Assembly (NCBI RefSeq): GCF_029626105.1
Contig: NZ_JARUBH010000009.1
Span: forward strand, 6,076,001 to 6,140,000
Direction: 5' to 3'
Source of the DNA: Solwaraspora sp. WMMD792
GTDB taxonomy: Bacteria > Actinomycetota > Actinomycetes > Mycobacteriales > Micromonosporaceae
DNA: 64,000 bases
The position numbers and the translations under genes are program-made. Below are positions 32,636-41,357 of the stretch, piece by piece; position 1 is the first letter of the stretch, and every line of letters begins with the position of its first letter. The notes under the pieces were generated by a model. The model searched no databases. It saw only the letters and a program-made list of their open reading frames with translations, and was not told where the DNA came from.

Positions 32636-33769
32636 TCACAACCCCAAGCGGTTCAGGAGATCGGCCGACGAGCCGGTGAACTGACGCGTGGCGAGCCGGT
32701 CGGCGGCCTGGGCGAAGGCGGGCCGCTGGTCGAGGAACCGCCGTAGCTGGTCGGCCGAGAGCTCTCGGCCGCCATGAACACCGATCCCGCAGTGGTCCAG
32801 CATCATCGCGTTGAACTGCTGCTCGTAGACGTCGAACGGCAGTGCCAGGACCGGCTTGCGTAGGTACAGGCACTCGGACAGCAGTTGGTGACCAGCAGTG
32901 GCGACCACCGCTGAGCAGGTGCGTAGTGCCTCGGTGAACTTCGGACGGTCGAAGAGGGACGTGACCACGTTCTGCGGTGCGTCACCGATCGGCGTCTTGC
33001 TGAAGACAGTGAACGTCACCTCCGGGAAGCCGGCGAGCACGCGAAGGAACTCGGCGGGCTCCTGGCGCATCGCGGCGTACGGCGACAGGTAGACGACCAC
33101 GGAGGTCCCGTCGACCTCGGGCGTCATCGACAACACGTCCGGGCGCAGGATCGGCTCGATGACCTGACCCTCGTACCGCTCGTCACGCTCCCACTCCAGC
33201 GGAAAGAACGAGGAGGCGATCCGGTCGTCCGCGGCCGGGAAGAAGTACCTCAACTTGGCCGCCTCGTGCCAGCGGGTGTAGCCGCCGGCGTCTGGCGTGC
33301 GGTACAACAGGAACTTGCTCTGCTGCTCGGTCGTGATCAGGCGAGCACCCACCAGGTAGGCGATCTGCGCGCTGGCTGGCTCGTAGTCGGTCAGCACCAC
33401 CTCGGGCGCGTCGCCAAGCTGCTCGGCGACCTGCTCGCAGAGGGCGAAGTTCCAGGCATCGCCCCGCGGGTCGAGCTCCCGTCCGTTGGCGGCGCTGCGG
33501 GTGATGTCGATGCCGGTCGGCGTCATCGCGACCCAGCCGCCGGGGAAGTGGGTGGGTTCGGCGATGGGCACGTGGGAGGGGAAGGCGTCGTTGAGAGCGG
33601 CGACCCCGTCGCCGAAGGTGACCAGGGCCACTCGATGTCCGCGTTCCTGCAGCTGACGCACCAGGTTCAGCTGGCGCGAGGCGTGCCCGTTGCCCATCCC
33701 GCAGGCGCCGACGAGCACCCGCCGGGTCGGTGCGGCGGGTGCCTGCGCGGGACGGCCGGCGTCGGTCAT
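32636..33769 (-). CDS. GT-B fold glycosyltransferase
   Basis: About 377 aa. N-terminal Rossmann: VLVGACGMGNGHASRQLNLV, RQLQERGHRVALVTFGDG. C-terminal donor site: VVATAGHQLLSECLYLRKPV, LALPFDVYEQQFNAMML, DHCGIGV. This is the UDP-glycosyltransferase/MurG-like layout and should transfer an NDP-sugar to a small-molecule acceptor in the cytoplasm. ATG 33769 has GAGAGG upstream. Divergent from a GT2; its promoter contains three TTGCCA-type units in a perfect 10-bp register. Confidence 0.87.
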   Translation of the reverse strand: MTDAGRPAQAPAAPTRRVLVGACGMGNGHASRQLNLVRQLQERGHRVALVTFGDGVAALNDAFPSHVPIAEPTHFPGGWVAMTPTGIDITRSAANGRELDPRGDAWNFALCEQVAEQLGDAPEVVLTDYEPASAQIAYLVGARLITTEQQSKFLLYRTPDAGGYTRWHEAAKLRYFFPAADDRIASSFFPLEWERDERYEGQVIEPILRPDVLSMTPEVDGTSVVVYLSPYAAMRQEPAEFLRVLAGFPEVTFTVFSKTPIGDAPQNVVTSLFDRPKFTEALRTCSAVVATAGHQLLSECLYLRKPVLALPFDVYEQQFNAMMLDHCGIGVHGGRELSADQLRRFLDQRPAFAQAADRLATRQFTGSSADLLNRLGL

Positions 33770-33805
33770 GAGGAGTCCTCTCGTGAGTCGGCGGATGACC
33801 CGTTT

Positions 33806-33844
33806 AGTCTGCACAGCTAGGCAAATTTTGGCAACCTGTGGCAA
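33806..33844 (-). promoter_or_regulatory. GT-B promoter with three TTGCCA units
   Basis: Reverse strand: -35 TTGCCA (33834-33829), 17 bp, -10 CAGACT (33811-33806). GGCAA units start at 33820, 33830 and 33840, exactly 10 bp apart; the first is 8 bp from the -10. Same geometry as the PKS and second NRPS promoters. Confidence 0.72.
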
Positions 33845-33880
33845 AGTTGGGTTGGTGAGGGTGCGTGCGGCTCGTTGGAG

Positions 33881-33909
33881 TTGCCAACTTGCCGGGCTCG
33901 GCGTACTCG
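33881..33909 (+). promoter_or_regulatory. GT2 promoter with TTGCCA pair
   Basis: TTGCCA (33881-33886), 17 bp, TACTCG (33904-33909); a second TTGCC at 33889. Points toward the GT2/exporter operon beginning at 33983. Repeat spacing (8 bp) differs from the standard 10 bp, so confidence is lower. Confidence 0.45.
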
Positions 33910-33982
33910 GCTTGTCCGGCGCCCGATCGTCGGGGTGAGATCTCCGGCTCGCCTGGCCACGATAAGAAGAGGGACGAATTTG

Positions 33983-34879
33983 ATGACTACACCGCAGCGT
34001 TGCTCCGTCATCGTGCCGACGTACAACCGGATCACCCTGCTCCGGCACACCCTCGACTCGTTCATCCGGCAGGACCTGCCCGCCGACGACTTCGAGGTGA
34101 TCGTCTGCGACGACGGCTCGAACGACGGTACCGAGGCGTTGGTCGCGGGCTACCACGACCGGCTCCGGATCCGGTATTTCTTCCAGGAGGACGAGGGCTT
34201 CCGCGTCGCCCAGGCCCGCAACCTGGGTCTGCGGGCCGCACGCGCCCCAGTGAGCGTCTTCGTCGACTCGGGGGTGGTGCTCGGCTCTGGCGCGCTGGCG
34301 GCGCACTGCGCCGCCCATGAGAGCACAGCCGGCCCGGCCGCCGTCATCGGCTACGTATGGGGCTTCGCTGACGACATCCGCGCAGCCGCCGATCGGATCG
34401 ACCCGGCCGACCCGGACGGCACCATTGAGCGGCTGTCACGGGACGACACCCTGCCCGACGTACGGGAGTGGTACTACCACCGGTACGGCGAGCGGCTGTG
34501 GGAGTTGGCAGCGCCCTGGCTGGTCTTCTGGACCTGCAACGTCTCGGTGAACACGGCGCAGGCCCGTGCGGTCGGGATGTTCGACGAGGCGTACCGGTCA
34601 TGGGGCGGGGAGGACGTCGACCTGGCGTACCGCCTTCATCGCGGGGGGGCGCGTTTCCTGTTGAGCCGGGACGCGGTGGCGGTGCACTGTCCGCACCCCA
34701 AGGAGGACACTCGCAGCGCGAAGGCCAACCACCACTATTTCGCGGCCAAGTACGACACCCCGATCACCCGCCTCCGCCCGGACCATGACATCTTCCTGAT
34801 CGAGCAGGAGATCCGCGACCGCGGCCTGCCGTCCTGCACTGAGTACCTGGCGAGGTTGACCTCCACGGGCGCCAGGTGA
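33983..34879 (+). CDS. Family 2 glycosyltransferase with galactosyltransferase-like C-terminal motif
   Basis: About 298 aa. GT-A start CSVIVPTYNRITLLRHTLDS, nucleotide site VIVCDDGSNDGTEAL, VFVDSGVVLG, and the WTCNVSVNTAQARAVGMFDE, YRSWGGEDVDLAYRLHR segment typical of Glyco_transf_7C (GGED general base). Inverting transfer from an NDP-sugar is expected. ATG 33983 follows AGAGGGA. It overlaps the exporter gene by 4 bp (GTGA), so sugar attachment and export are co-translated. Confidence 0.88.
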   Translation: MTTPQRCSVIVPTYNRITLLRHTLDSFIRQDLPADDFEVIVCDDGSNDGTEALVAGYHDRLRIRYFFQEDEGFRVAQARNLGLRAARAPVSVFVDSGVVLGSGALAAHCAAHESTAGPAAVIGYVWGFADDIRAAADRIDPADPDGTIERLSRDDTLPDVREWYYHRYGERLWELAAPWLVFWTCNVSVNTAQARAVGMFDEAYRSWGGEDVDLAYRLHRGGARFLLSRDAVAVHCPHPKEDTRSAKANHHYFAAKYDTPITRLRPDHDIFLIEQEIRDRGLPSCTEYLARLTSTGAR

Positions 34880-36111
34880 CCGCGGTGGCGAGCAAGAGCA
34901 CCGGCTTCACGCAACTCGTCAACGACGGCGCGCTGCGCGGCCTCATGGTGAACACCGCGCTCGTCGGCCTCGGCGGCGCGTTGGTCAACACCTCGACCAG
35001 CCTCTTTCTGGCCACGGCGATCGGGGCCACCCCGCTGCTGATCGGACTCTTCTTCACCGGCCGTGGGTTGCTGGAGGTGGCGGCCGGCCTGAGCCTGGGC
35101 GCGCTGTCGGACCGCACCGGTAACCGGCGCACCCTGCTGATGCTCTGCCCGTTCTTCTCCGCCGCTGGCGCGCTGGCCTATGCGACGATCCGCGACTACT
35201 ACGTGCTGTTCGCCATCGGCGCGGTCTTCTTCGCCATCGGTGGATCCGGCTTCGCGCAGATCTTCGCCTACAACCGAGACTTCGCCTCCGCCCGTTCGCT
35301 GAACCCGACCCTGCTCAACTCGGTGTTGCGCTCGATCACGTCGACCTGCTGGATCGTCGGCCCGCCGCTGGGGTTCTTCCTCATCGACGCGCAGGGCTTC
35401 ACCGCGCTGTACCTGCTCACCGGGGCGCTCTACATGACCTCGGGCGTGCTGTGCCGCTGGCTGTTGCCCGATTTGACCGATACCGTTACCAAGAACAAGG
35501 CCAGGGGCAACCCGTTCGCCGGCATCGGTCGGTCGCTGTGGTTGCTCATCCTGGCCGTGCTGTTGATGCTGACGGTGAACAACATCTATCAGATCAACGT
35601 CGCCCTGTTCATCACTCGCGACCTGGGCCTGAACGCCGGGTTCGTCGGACTGCTGCTCGGGCTCTGCGCGGCGCTGGAGGTCGGCGTGATCCTGGTGCTC
35701 GGGCGATACGCGGACCGGATAGGCAAGGGGCGCCTCATGCTCGCCGCCACCGCCTGCGCCACGATCTTCTTCGTCGCGCTCCCGTTCGTTCAGACCAAGC
35801 TCGCGCTGGTGCTGCTGCAGGTGCCGAACGCGCTCTGGACCGCGATCGTGCTGAGCATCCCGGTGACCATCCTGCAGGACGCGATGGGCAACCGCGTCGG
35901 TATGGCCTCCTCGCTCTACACCAGCTCGTTCCAGATCGGCATTCTGCTGGGCGGTGCCACCGCCGGAGTGGTCGCCGAATGGCTCGGCTTCACCAACGTC
36001 TTCTTCGCCTGTGCGATCCTGACCGCGGCTGCCACGGCCTTCCTCGCCGCCGACCGGCAGGGTCGGGCGCGCGACAGACTCCCGGGAGGCGTCCGGGCCG
36101 CCGCCGGTTGA
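34876..36111 (+). CDS. MFS sugar efflux transporter, SET-like
   Basis: About 411 aa with ~12 hydrophobic helices. Signature parts: TGRGLLEVAAGLSLGALSDR (loop 2-3), GSGFAQIFAYNRDFASAR, LRSITSTCWIVGPPLGFFLI. These align with the SetA/SetB sugar-efflux family (QxFAxxRxxA, WVxGPPLxF). Inner membrane proton antiporter; in this cluster it probably exports the glycosylated product. GTG start overlapping the GT2 stop. Ends in a small hairpin terminator at its stop codon. Confidence 0.87.
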   Translation: MTAVASKSTGFTQLVNDGALRGLMVNTALVGLGGALVNTSTSLFLATAIGATPLLIGLFFTGRGLLEVAAGLSLGALSDRTGNRRTLLMLCPFFSAAGALAYATIRDYYVLFAIGAVFFAIGGSGFAQIFAYNRDFASARSLNPTLLNSVLRSITSTCWIVGPPLGFFLIDAQGFTALYLLTGALYMTSGVLCRWLLPDLTDTVTKNKARGNPFAGIGRSLWLLILAVLLMLTVNNIYQINVALFITRDLGLNAGFVGLLLGLCAALEVGVILVLGRYADRIGKGRLMLAATACATIFFVALPFVQTKLALVLLQVPNALWTAIVLSIPVTILQDAMGNRVGMASSLYTSSFQIGILLGGATAGVVAEWLGFTNVFFACAILTAAATAFLAADRQGRARDRLPGGVRAAAG

Positions 36112-36127
36112 GCGGGGGCGCCCCGCT
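36111..36127 (+). terminator. Hairpin after the exporter gene
   Basis: AGCGGGG-GCG-CCCCGCT starts on the last base of the stop codon. Seven perfect G/C-rich pairs, three-base loop, no T-tract. Confidence 0.55.
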
Positions 36128-36234
36128 TGCTGGTCAAACACGGCGAGCCCCAGTCACGGGGAGCAACCCCTGGCCGCTAACGTTTGCCATCACGACAGGT
36201 CGTCGTTGATGGAGCTGACGACTCAAGGAAGACC

Positions 36235-37458
36235 ATGCTCGAACAACCCGAATTCGGACAACGCCTCCGGGCTCTTCGCGCCGAGCGTGGCCTGTCTCAG
36301 GCGGCGCTCGCAGACGGGGTCATGTCCACCGGATATCTGTCCCGGCTGGAGTCCGGCGCACGGCCGCCGACGCACCGGGTAGTGGAGAACCTCGCACGCC
36401 GGCTCGGCGTGTCGGTCTCCGCCTTCGAAAGCCCGGACGACGGCGTCGGCACTCCGCGGCACTCCGCCTTCGCCGAGCTCCTGGCTGCGGTGGTGGCCGC
36501 GGCGAACGACGCCGACCTGGCGGAGTCGCTGGCCGATGCCCTGCACAAGACACCCGACCTCGACCCCGCGCTGCGGTGGCAGGCGCTCTGGCTGCTGGCC
36601 GAGATCCGTCGCGGCGAGGGCCAGCAGCAGGAGGAGTACGTCCTGCTCAAGGAGCTGGTCGACCTCAGCGAGTCGTTGGCGTCGCCTGAGCTGTGGTCCC
36701 GCGCCTGCACTGGCCTCTCCCGCTGCGCCCGCACGCTCGGCCACACCGCGCAGGCGCGGGAGTACGCGCAGCGGGCGCATGAGCTGTCCGAAAAGGCATC
36801 ACAAGCCGCCCGTACGGGCGCCCTGCAGGCCCTCGTCGCGATCGAGGCGGAGGTGGGGGAGCTGGCGGCCGCGCAGGCACACGCCGAGCTGCTGTGTGAG
36901 CTGACCGAGAACGTGGAGGGCACGGCGCACGTCGAAGCGCTCTGGGCAGCGGCCACGGTCAGCACCCGCCAGGGCGATCACGCCGGGGGCCGGCGGCTGC
37001 TGGAACGTGCTCTCGACCGGTTGGACAGCCACGTCGACCTGGTGCTGTGGATGCGGTTACGGTTGGCCGCAGCCTCACTCGGTCTCCAGGTGAGCCCGCC
37101 GCCGTTGGACGAGGTGCGGGCCAGGCTACAGGAGGCGGCCACGGTCGTCAGCCTGGTCGGTACCGAGCTGCATCAGCAGGAGCTCCGTACCCTCTGGGTC
37201 TACCTCGCGGTGGAGGAGGGCCGCCTGGACGAGGCGTGGGAGATGGCGGAGCGGGTCGCCGCCGAGCAGTCGCTGCTCTCCTTCCGCGACCGCCTGAAGT
37301 TCGAGGCCATGCGTGTCCGGCTGCAGATCCGCCGGGGTGACCGGGAGGCCGGTGTGCACCGGATGCGGGAGCTCGCCGAGGAGGCGGAGTCGGCTCGCAA
37401 CGTCGAGCTTGCCGCCGAGATCTGGCGGACGCTGGCCACCACTCTGACCGGAGACTGA
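36235..37458 (+). CDS. XRE-family regulator with TPR sensor region (paralogue 2)
   Basis: About 407 aa, clearly related to the regulator at 31177 along the whole length: MLEQPEFGQRLRALRAERGL, SQAALADGVMSTGYLSRLES for the helix-turn-helix and DPALRWQALWLLAEIRRGEG, VEALWAAATVSTRQGDHAGG, LSFRDRLKFEAMRVRLQIRR for the helical repeats. ATG 36235 has AAGGAAG upstream. The helix-turn-helix recognition segments of the two paralogues are almost identical, so they probably bind the same DNA site while the sensor parts have diverged. Followed by a strong bidirectional hairpin. Confidence 0.87.
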   Translation: MLEQPEFGQRLRALRAERGLSQAALADGVMSTGYLSRLESGARPPTHRVVENLARRLGVSVSAFESPDDGVGTPRHSAFAELLAAVVAAANDADLAESLADALHKTPDLDPALRWQALWLLAEIRRGEGQQQEEYVLLKELVDLSESLASPELWSRACTGLSRCARTLGHTAQAREYAQRAHELSEKASQAARTGALQALVAIEAEVGELAAAQAHAELLCELTENVEGTAHVEALWAAATVSTRQGDHAGGRRLLERALDRLDSHVDLVLWMRLRLAAASLGLQVSPPPLDEVRARLQEAATVVSLVGTELHQQELRTLWVYLAVEEGRLDEAWEMAERVAAEQSLLSFRDRLKFEAMRVRLQIRRGDREAGVHRMRELAEEAESARNVELAAEIWRTLATTLTGD

Positions 37459-37459
37459 C

Positions 37460-37493
37460 GAGCCGCTCGGCCAGAGTCCCGGCCGAGCGGCTC
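37460..37493. terminator. Bidirectional hairpin between regulator 2 and TauD gene
   Basis: Perfect 13-bp arms, GAGCCGCTCGGCC (37460-37472) and its complement (37481-37493), 8-nt loop, between convergent stops at 37458 and 37507. Confidence 0.8.
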
Positions 37494-37506
37494 ACAAGCG
37501 GTAGTC

Positions 37507-38400
37507 TCAGGCGCCGTTGCTGTAGGCGGTCGTGTCGCCGCAGAGCACGACACTGGGTCGCCCGTCGACACCTACCGGCGTCGAGCCGACCAGGGTCAGC
37601 CGTTCCGCCCGACGGTGCGCCGTGCCGTAGTCGTAGACGGCGTAGTGTTCGGTGGCACGGTTGTCCCAGATGGCCAGGTCGCCGACCCGCCACTGCCACC
37701 GCACTGTCTGCTCCGGTTTGGTCACGTACTCCTGGAGCGAGTGGATCAGCTCGCGGGAGACCTGCGGGCTGTAACCGACCACGCTATGCGCGAATCCGCC
37801 GAGCAGCAGGGCACGCTCCCCCGTCTCCGGGTGCACCCGCACCGCGGGATGCTCCGTCTCGATCCGGTTGGAGATGTAGTCGCCGCGCCAGTCGACGGTG
37901 TCGTCGGTGAAGTCGGAGTCGTTGCTGTGCACGATCCGCAGCCGGTCGGCGAGATCGCGCAGCTCGGCCGGCATGCTCTGGTACGCGGTGGCGGTGTTGG
38001 CCCAGATGGTGTCGCCACCCACCGGCGGGATGACCTTGGCATGTAGGAAGGCCGCTGCGGGTGGGCGCTCGATGAAGGACAGGTCGGTGTGCCAGTGGTT
38101 GGCCCGGGTGCCGTGGGAGGAGTCCATCGCCCGCAGGTGCGGCTGCTCCTCGGCGTTGTCGTAGATCGGGTGGCCAAGGGTCAGGTCGCCGAATCGCTTC
38201 ACGAAGGCGACCTGGCTGTCGTAGTCGAGCTCCTGGTCGCGCAGGAAGATCACCTTGTGATCGAGCAGGGCCTGCCGCACCTGCGCGACGACCTCGTCGC
38301 TCAACGGGCCTGAGGCGTCGACGCCGCCGATGACCGCACCGATGTTTCCGGCAATGCGTTGCACGGTGACCGTCGGCGACGGCAGCAGTGTCTCAGTCAT
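37507..38400 (-). CDS. TauD/TfdA-family Fe(II)/2-oxoglutarate dioxygenase
   Basis: About 297 aa, family-typical length. The facial triad is HWHTDLSF (His-x-Asp) and the distal His in NRATEHYAVYDYG; the 2-oxoglutarate Arg is in HRRAERLTLVG. Such enzymes hydroxylate or desaturate small molecules in the cytoplasm. Divergent from the barrel protein gene, with a five-unit TTGCCA array between them. In this setting it most likely hydroxylates an amino acid or the assembled scaffold. Confidence 0.92.
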   Translation of the reverse strand: MTETLLPSPTVTVQRIAGNIGAVIGGVDASGPLSDEVVAQVRQALLDHKVIFLRDQELDYDSQVAFVKRFGDLTLGHPIYDNAEEQPHLRAMDSSHGTRANHWHTDLSFIERPPAAAFLHAKVIPPVGGDTIWANTATAYQSMPAELRDLADRLRIVHSNDSDFTDDTVDWRGDYISNRIETEHPAVRVHPETGERALLLGGFAHSVVGYSPQVSRELIHSLQEYVTKPEQTVRWQWRVGDLAIWDNRATEHYAVYDYGTAHRRAERLTLVGSTPVGVDGRPSVVLCGDTTAYSNGA

Positions 38401-38415
38401 GACTCCCCCTTCTTC

Positions 38416-38465
38416 TTGCCAAATCTTTACCGCATCCTTTGCCTGATTGTGCCAAAAACTTGCCA
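38416..38465. promoter_or_regulatory. Five-unit TTGCCA array between divergent genes
   Basis: Forward-strand units: TTGCCA 38416, TTACCG 38427, TTGCCT 38439, GTGCCA 38449, TTGCCA 38460 (steps 11, 12, 10, 11). The last one, with 18 bp and GACAAT (38484-38489), could be a promoter whose transcript begins at the ATG at 38496. Confidence 0.7.
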
Positions 38466-38495
38466 GGGTGGACAGGGGAGCTCGACAATCAATCC

Positions 38496-39545
38496 ATGAC
38501 GAACGACATCCTCGGCATCGCCGATGACGCGATGAGCTGGGTGGAGACTGCGCACGACGCGACCGGACGACGCGGGGTCGCGGCAGGTTACGACCTGCGG
38601 CAGGGCTGGCAGCCCCCCTACCCGGAGACCAGCGGCTATCTCGTGCCGACCCTGCTGCGCGCGGCGCGCGTTCTGGACCGACCCGCTCTGGCCGTGCGCG
38701 CCCGCGAGATCGGCGACTGGCTGCTCGAGCTGCAGTCCGCCGACGGCGCGTTCCCCGGCGGCATGGGCGTCGACGGTCCGCCGGTTGTCTTCGACGTCGG
38801 CCAGATCATCTTCGGTCTCCTGGCGATTGGAGACACCGCCAGCGAGGCGGCTGCCGAACGCGCCGGCCGATGGCTGCTCACCCAGCAACGTGCCGACGGT
38901 GCCTGGCTCTCCCACTTCGACTTCCCGAACACGTACTCGTCGCGGGTCAGCTGGGCGCTGGCAGAGCTGTGGCGGGCCACCGGCGATCCGGCCATCCTCG
39001 CCGCGGTCCGCCGCTCGCTGCACTGGATCCTCCGGCAGGTCCGGCCGGACGGCTGGATCGACGGCATGGCATTCTCCGCCAGCCACACGCCGTGGACCCA
39101 CACCATCGGATACGCCCTACGTGGGCTGTCCCGCTGCGCCGACCTGCTCGCCGACGATCTCGCTGAGCAGGCCCGCGCTGCGGCGGACCGGTGCGCGCGC
39201 CGCCTCGCCGAACTGGACAGCCCGTTGTACCCGCTGCTGCCGGGCGAGATCGGCCTCGGGTTCGAACCGCTGGCGGACTACGCATGCCTCACCGGCGATG
39301 CCCAGATGGTGACGATCTGGTGGGACCTGCACCGGCGAGAAGGCGACGCTGTCCTCGCGAAACGCTGCGAACAGGTGCTGGCGCGCCTGGCCGAACTGCA
39401 GGTGCGCCAGCCGCTGGAACCGGCTGCGGTGGGCGCGTTGCCGGGCTCCTTCCCGCTGACCGGGGGCTTCGAGCCGCTGGCCTTTCCCAACTGGGCCGCC
39501 AAGTTTCTGGCCGACGCGGCGATGAACGTGGTTTCCGCACGATGA
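38496..39545 (+). CDS. Alpha/alpha-barrel protein (terpene cyclase-/C5-epimerase-like repeats)
   Basis: About 349 aa built of repeating helix pairs: ETSGYLVPTLLRAARVLDRP, AREIGDWLLELQSADGAFPG, FDVGQIIFGLLAIGDTASEA, GRWLLTQQRADGAWLSHFDF, SLHWILRQVRPDGWIDGMAF. The Q-x2-DGx-(F/W) units resemble squalene-cyclase/prenyltransferase repeats and also the barrel of sugar C5-epimerases and polysaccharide lyases. The catalytic DxDD of terpene cyclases is absent. Given the many sugar enzymes nearby, a saccharide-active role is more likely than terpene cyclisation. ATG 38496 may be leaderless. Exact function unknown. Confidence 0.65.
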   Translation: MTNDILGIADDAMSWVETAHDATGRRGVAAGYDLRQGWQPPYPETSGYLVPTLLRAARVLDRPALAVRAREIGDWLLELQSADGAFPGGMGVDGPPVVFDVGQIIFGLLAIGDTASEAAAERAGRWLLTQQRADGAWLSHFDFPNTYSSRVSWALAELWRATGDPAILAAVRRSLHWILRQVRPDGWIDGMAFSASHTPWTHTIGYALRGLSRCADLLADDLAEQARAAADRCARRLAELDSPLYPLLPGEIGLGFEPLADYACLTGDAQMVTIWWDLHRREGDAVLAKRCEQVLARLAELQVRQPLEPAAVGALPGSFPLTGGFEPLAFPNWAAKFLADAAMNVVSAR

Positions 39546-39548
39546 CCC

Positions 39549-39580
39549 GACGCGTACGGCGGGACACCCCGCCGTACGCG
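39549..39580. terminator. Bidirectional hairpin terminator
   Basis: Perfect 14-bp arms, ACGCGTACGGCGGG (39549-39562) and its complement (39567-39580), with ACAC loop, between convergent genes ending at 39545 and 39617. Confidence 0.85.
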
Positions 39581-39616
39581 TTCACGGCACTGGTGCCGTG
39601 GTTCTGCAGGCCATCT

Positions 39617-40597
39617 TCACCCCGTGAGCAGCCGACGCAGCCACTGCACCCGGGCTTGCCGGGCCCCGCGCGAGACGGTCGCGTCCGGCACCCACTCGTC
39701 GAAACTGTGGAAGGCACCCGACCAGACGTGCAGCTCGGCCTGGCCACCCGCCTGCCACACCCGGCTGGCATAGTCGACCGCCTCGTCCCGCAGGGCCTCG
39801 ACCGAGCCCACGTCGAGAAACATCGGCGCCAGCCCGGACAGGTCGTCGGCCCGTGCCGGAGCGACGTACTGCGAGACGTCGCCGCCTCGGCGCTCACCGA
39901 GCAGCGCGGTCCAACCGGTCAGGTTGGAGGTCCGGTCCCAGAGGCCGACACCGTCCATCTGCCGCCCCGACGGGGTCTCGCACCGGTCGTCGAGCATCGG
40001 GCACTGCAGCATCTGACCGAACAGGCGCGGTCCACCGCGATCGCGGGCCAGCAGCGCGACTCCGGCCGCCAGCCCACCGCCGGCACTGTTGCCGCTGACC
40101 ACAACCCTGGAGGGGTCGAGTGACCGCCCGGCTCCGTGCTCGGCAATCCAGACGAGCCCGGCGTAGCAGTCCTCCAGCCCGGCCGGCGCCGGATGCTCGG
40201 GCGCGAGGCGATACTCCACGGCGACGACCGCGAACCCCAGCTCCTGCGCCCGGTCGAGGTCGCCGTCCAGCTCCCGGCTACGGCTGGTACCAGCCACCAT
40301 GCCGCCGCCGTGGATGTGGTAGATCACGGGGAACGGACCGGGCGTCGCAGTGGGACGACAGATCAGCAGGGAGATGTCCGGCGCGCCGGGCGGCCCGGCG
40401 GCGGTCAGCTCCTCGATGTCGAACGCACCGCCCCGACGGATCTGTTCGTCGGACATCCGGCCGGCCGCCGACAGCTCCCGCCGGAAGCTGATCTGGTCTG
40501 CGGTCATGCTCGGCAGGCCGTCGAGAATGTCGCGCAGCGGTCCGGCGAGCTGCGGGTCGAACGGCGGCGGTCCGAGGGGCGAACCCACCATGGTCAT
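39617..40597 (-). CDS. HSL-family alpha/beta hydrolase (esterase/acyl hydrolase)
   Basis: About 326 aa. Oxyanion motif YHIHGGGMVAG, nucleophile elbow VSGNSAGGGLAAG, acid in DVGSVEALRDEAV and His in GAFHSFDEW: complete HSL triad. YRLAPEHPAPAGLEDCYAGL is family-typical. ATG 40597 has GAGAGGAG upstream. Last gene of a three-gene operon after the A-T NRPS and thioesterase (10-bp gap), so it may deacylate or release a cluster intermediate. Confidence 0.9.
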   Translation of the reverse strand: MTMVGSPLGPPPFDPQLAGPLRDILDGLPSMTADQISFRRELSAAGRMSDEQIRRGGAFDIEELTAAGPPGAPDISLLICRPTATPGPFPVIYHIHGGGMVAGTSRSRELDGDLDRAQELGFAVVAVEYRLAPEHPAPAGLEDCYAGLVWIAEHGAGRSLDPSRVVVSGNSAGGGLAAGVALLARDRGGPRLFGQMLQCPMLDDRCETPSGRQMDGVGLWDRTSNLTGWTALLGERRGGDVSQYVAPARADDLSGLAPMFLDVGSVEALRDEAVDYASRVWQAGGQAELHVWSGAFHSFDEWVPDATVSRGARQARVQWLRRLLTG

Positions 40598-40607
40598 GGC
40601 GCTCCTC

Positions 40608-41357
40608 TCAGCCCACTGCGGCACCGGCCCGGAGCAGGCCGAACGGTGGGTCAGAAGTCAGGTAGAAGTGGTCGCCCGCGACGACCTCCTCGTGGAACGG
40701 GCCTCGGGTGAGCTCCGGCCACGGCCGGCAGTCCGCGTCGACGTCCTCGCGCCCGACGATCGTCGTGACCGGGCAGCGCAGCAGCGGCTCCATCCGGAAC
40801 GCGCGGACGTAGGCGTGGAACATCCGACCGTCGCTGCGGATGTACGGCAGTACGAGTTCCTGGAAGAAGGGGTCTGCCGCCACCTCGGGATCCGTACCTC
40901 CGAGGCTGATCAGCCGTGCGATCGTCGTCGGATCGTCGTCGGGCTCCTCCTCCGTCAACTCCTCCGGCTCCGGCAGTGGAGCGTTGCGTGACCCGGAGGC
41001 GAACAGATGGGCCACCGGGATACCGTCGGTCTCCAGGTGCCGGGCCGTTTCCAGCGCCACGGCCGCGCCCATGCTGTGCCCGAAGAAGACCAGCGGACTG
41101 CCGGCCAGCGGGCGTACCGCTGCGGCGATCCGCGCGGCTAGCTGCACCAGGTCGTCCGGCGCTGGCTCGTCGATCCGCTCGGCCCGGCCGGGATAGCGGA
41201 CGGCGTGCACGACGCTGTCCGGCAGATGGGCCTGCCAGTCGCGGAACATCGTCGCCGAGCCACCGGCGTGGGGGAAACAGATCAGTTGTCGTCGTGCGCC
41301 CGCCGGGGCGGAGCCGGTTTGCAGCCAGATGCGCGGGTCCACGCCGGAGGCCGTCAT
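40608..41357 (-). CDS. Type II thioesterase
   Basis: About 249 aa. LICFPHAGGSATMFRDW, then the nucleophile FFGHSMGAAVALE, Asp in VGREDVDA and His in GDHFYLTSD. Discrete thioesterases of this kind remove stalled chains from NRPS and PKS carrier domains; in systems with no integrated TE they may release the product. No TE domain exists on any of the three assembly-line proteins here, so this enzyme or the neighbouring hydrolase is the best candidate for release. It overlaps the NRPS stop by 4 bp (translational coupling). Confidence 0.93.
   Translation of the reverse strand: MTASGVDPRIWLQTGSAPAGARRQLICFPHAGGSATMFRDWQAHLPDSVVHAVRYPGRAERIDEPAPDDLVQLAARIAAAVRPLAGSPLVFFGHSMGAAVALETARHLETDGIPVAHLFASGSRNAPLPEPEELTEEEPDDDPTTIARLISLGGTDPEVAADPFFQELVLPYIRSDGRMFHAYVRAFRMEPLLRCPVTTIVGREDVDADCRPWPELTRGPFHEEVVAGDHFYLTSDPPFGLLRAGAAVG

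Noticed and set aside
34735-36141. 468-codon reverse-strand open frame
   Set aside because: Antisense to the SET-like exporter; low-complexity Glu/Gln/Arg composition typical of a shadow frame.
38496-39545. Assignment of the barrel protein as a terpene cyclase
   Set aside because: The DxDD catalytic motif is missing and no isoprenoid genes are nearby; kept as an undefined alpha/alpha-barrel protein.
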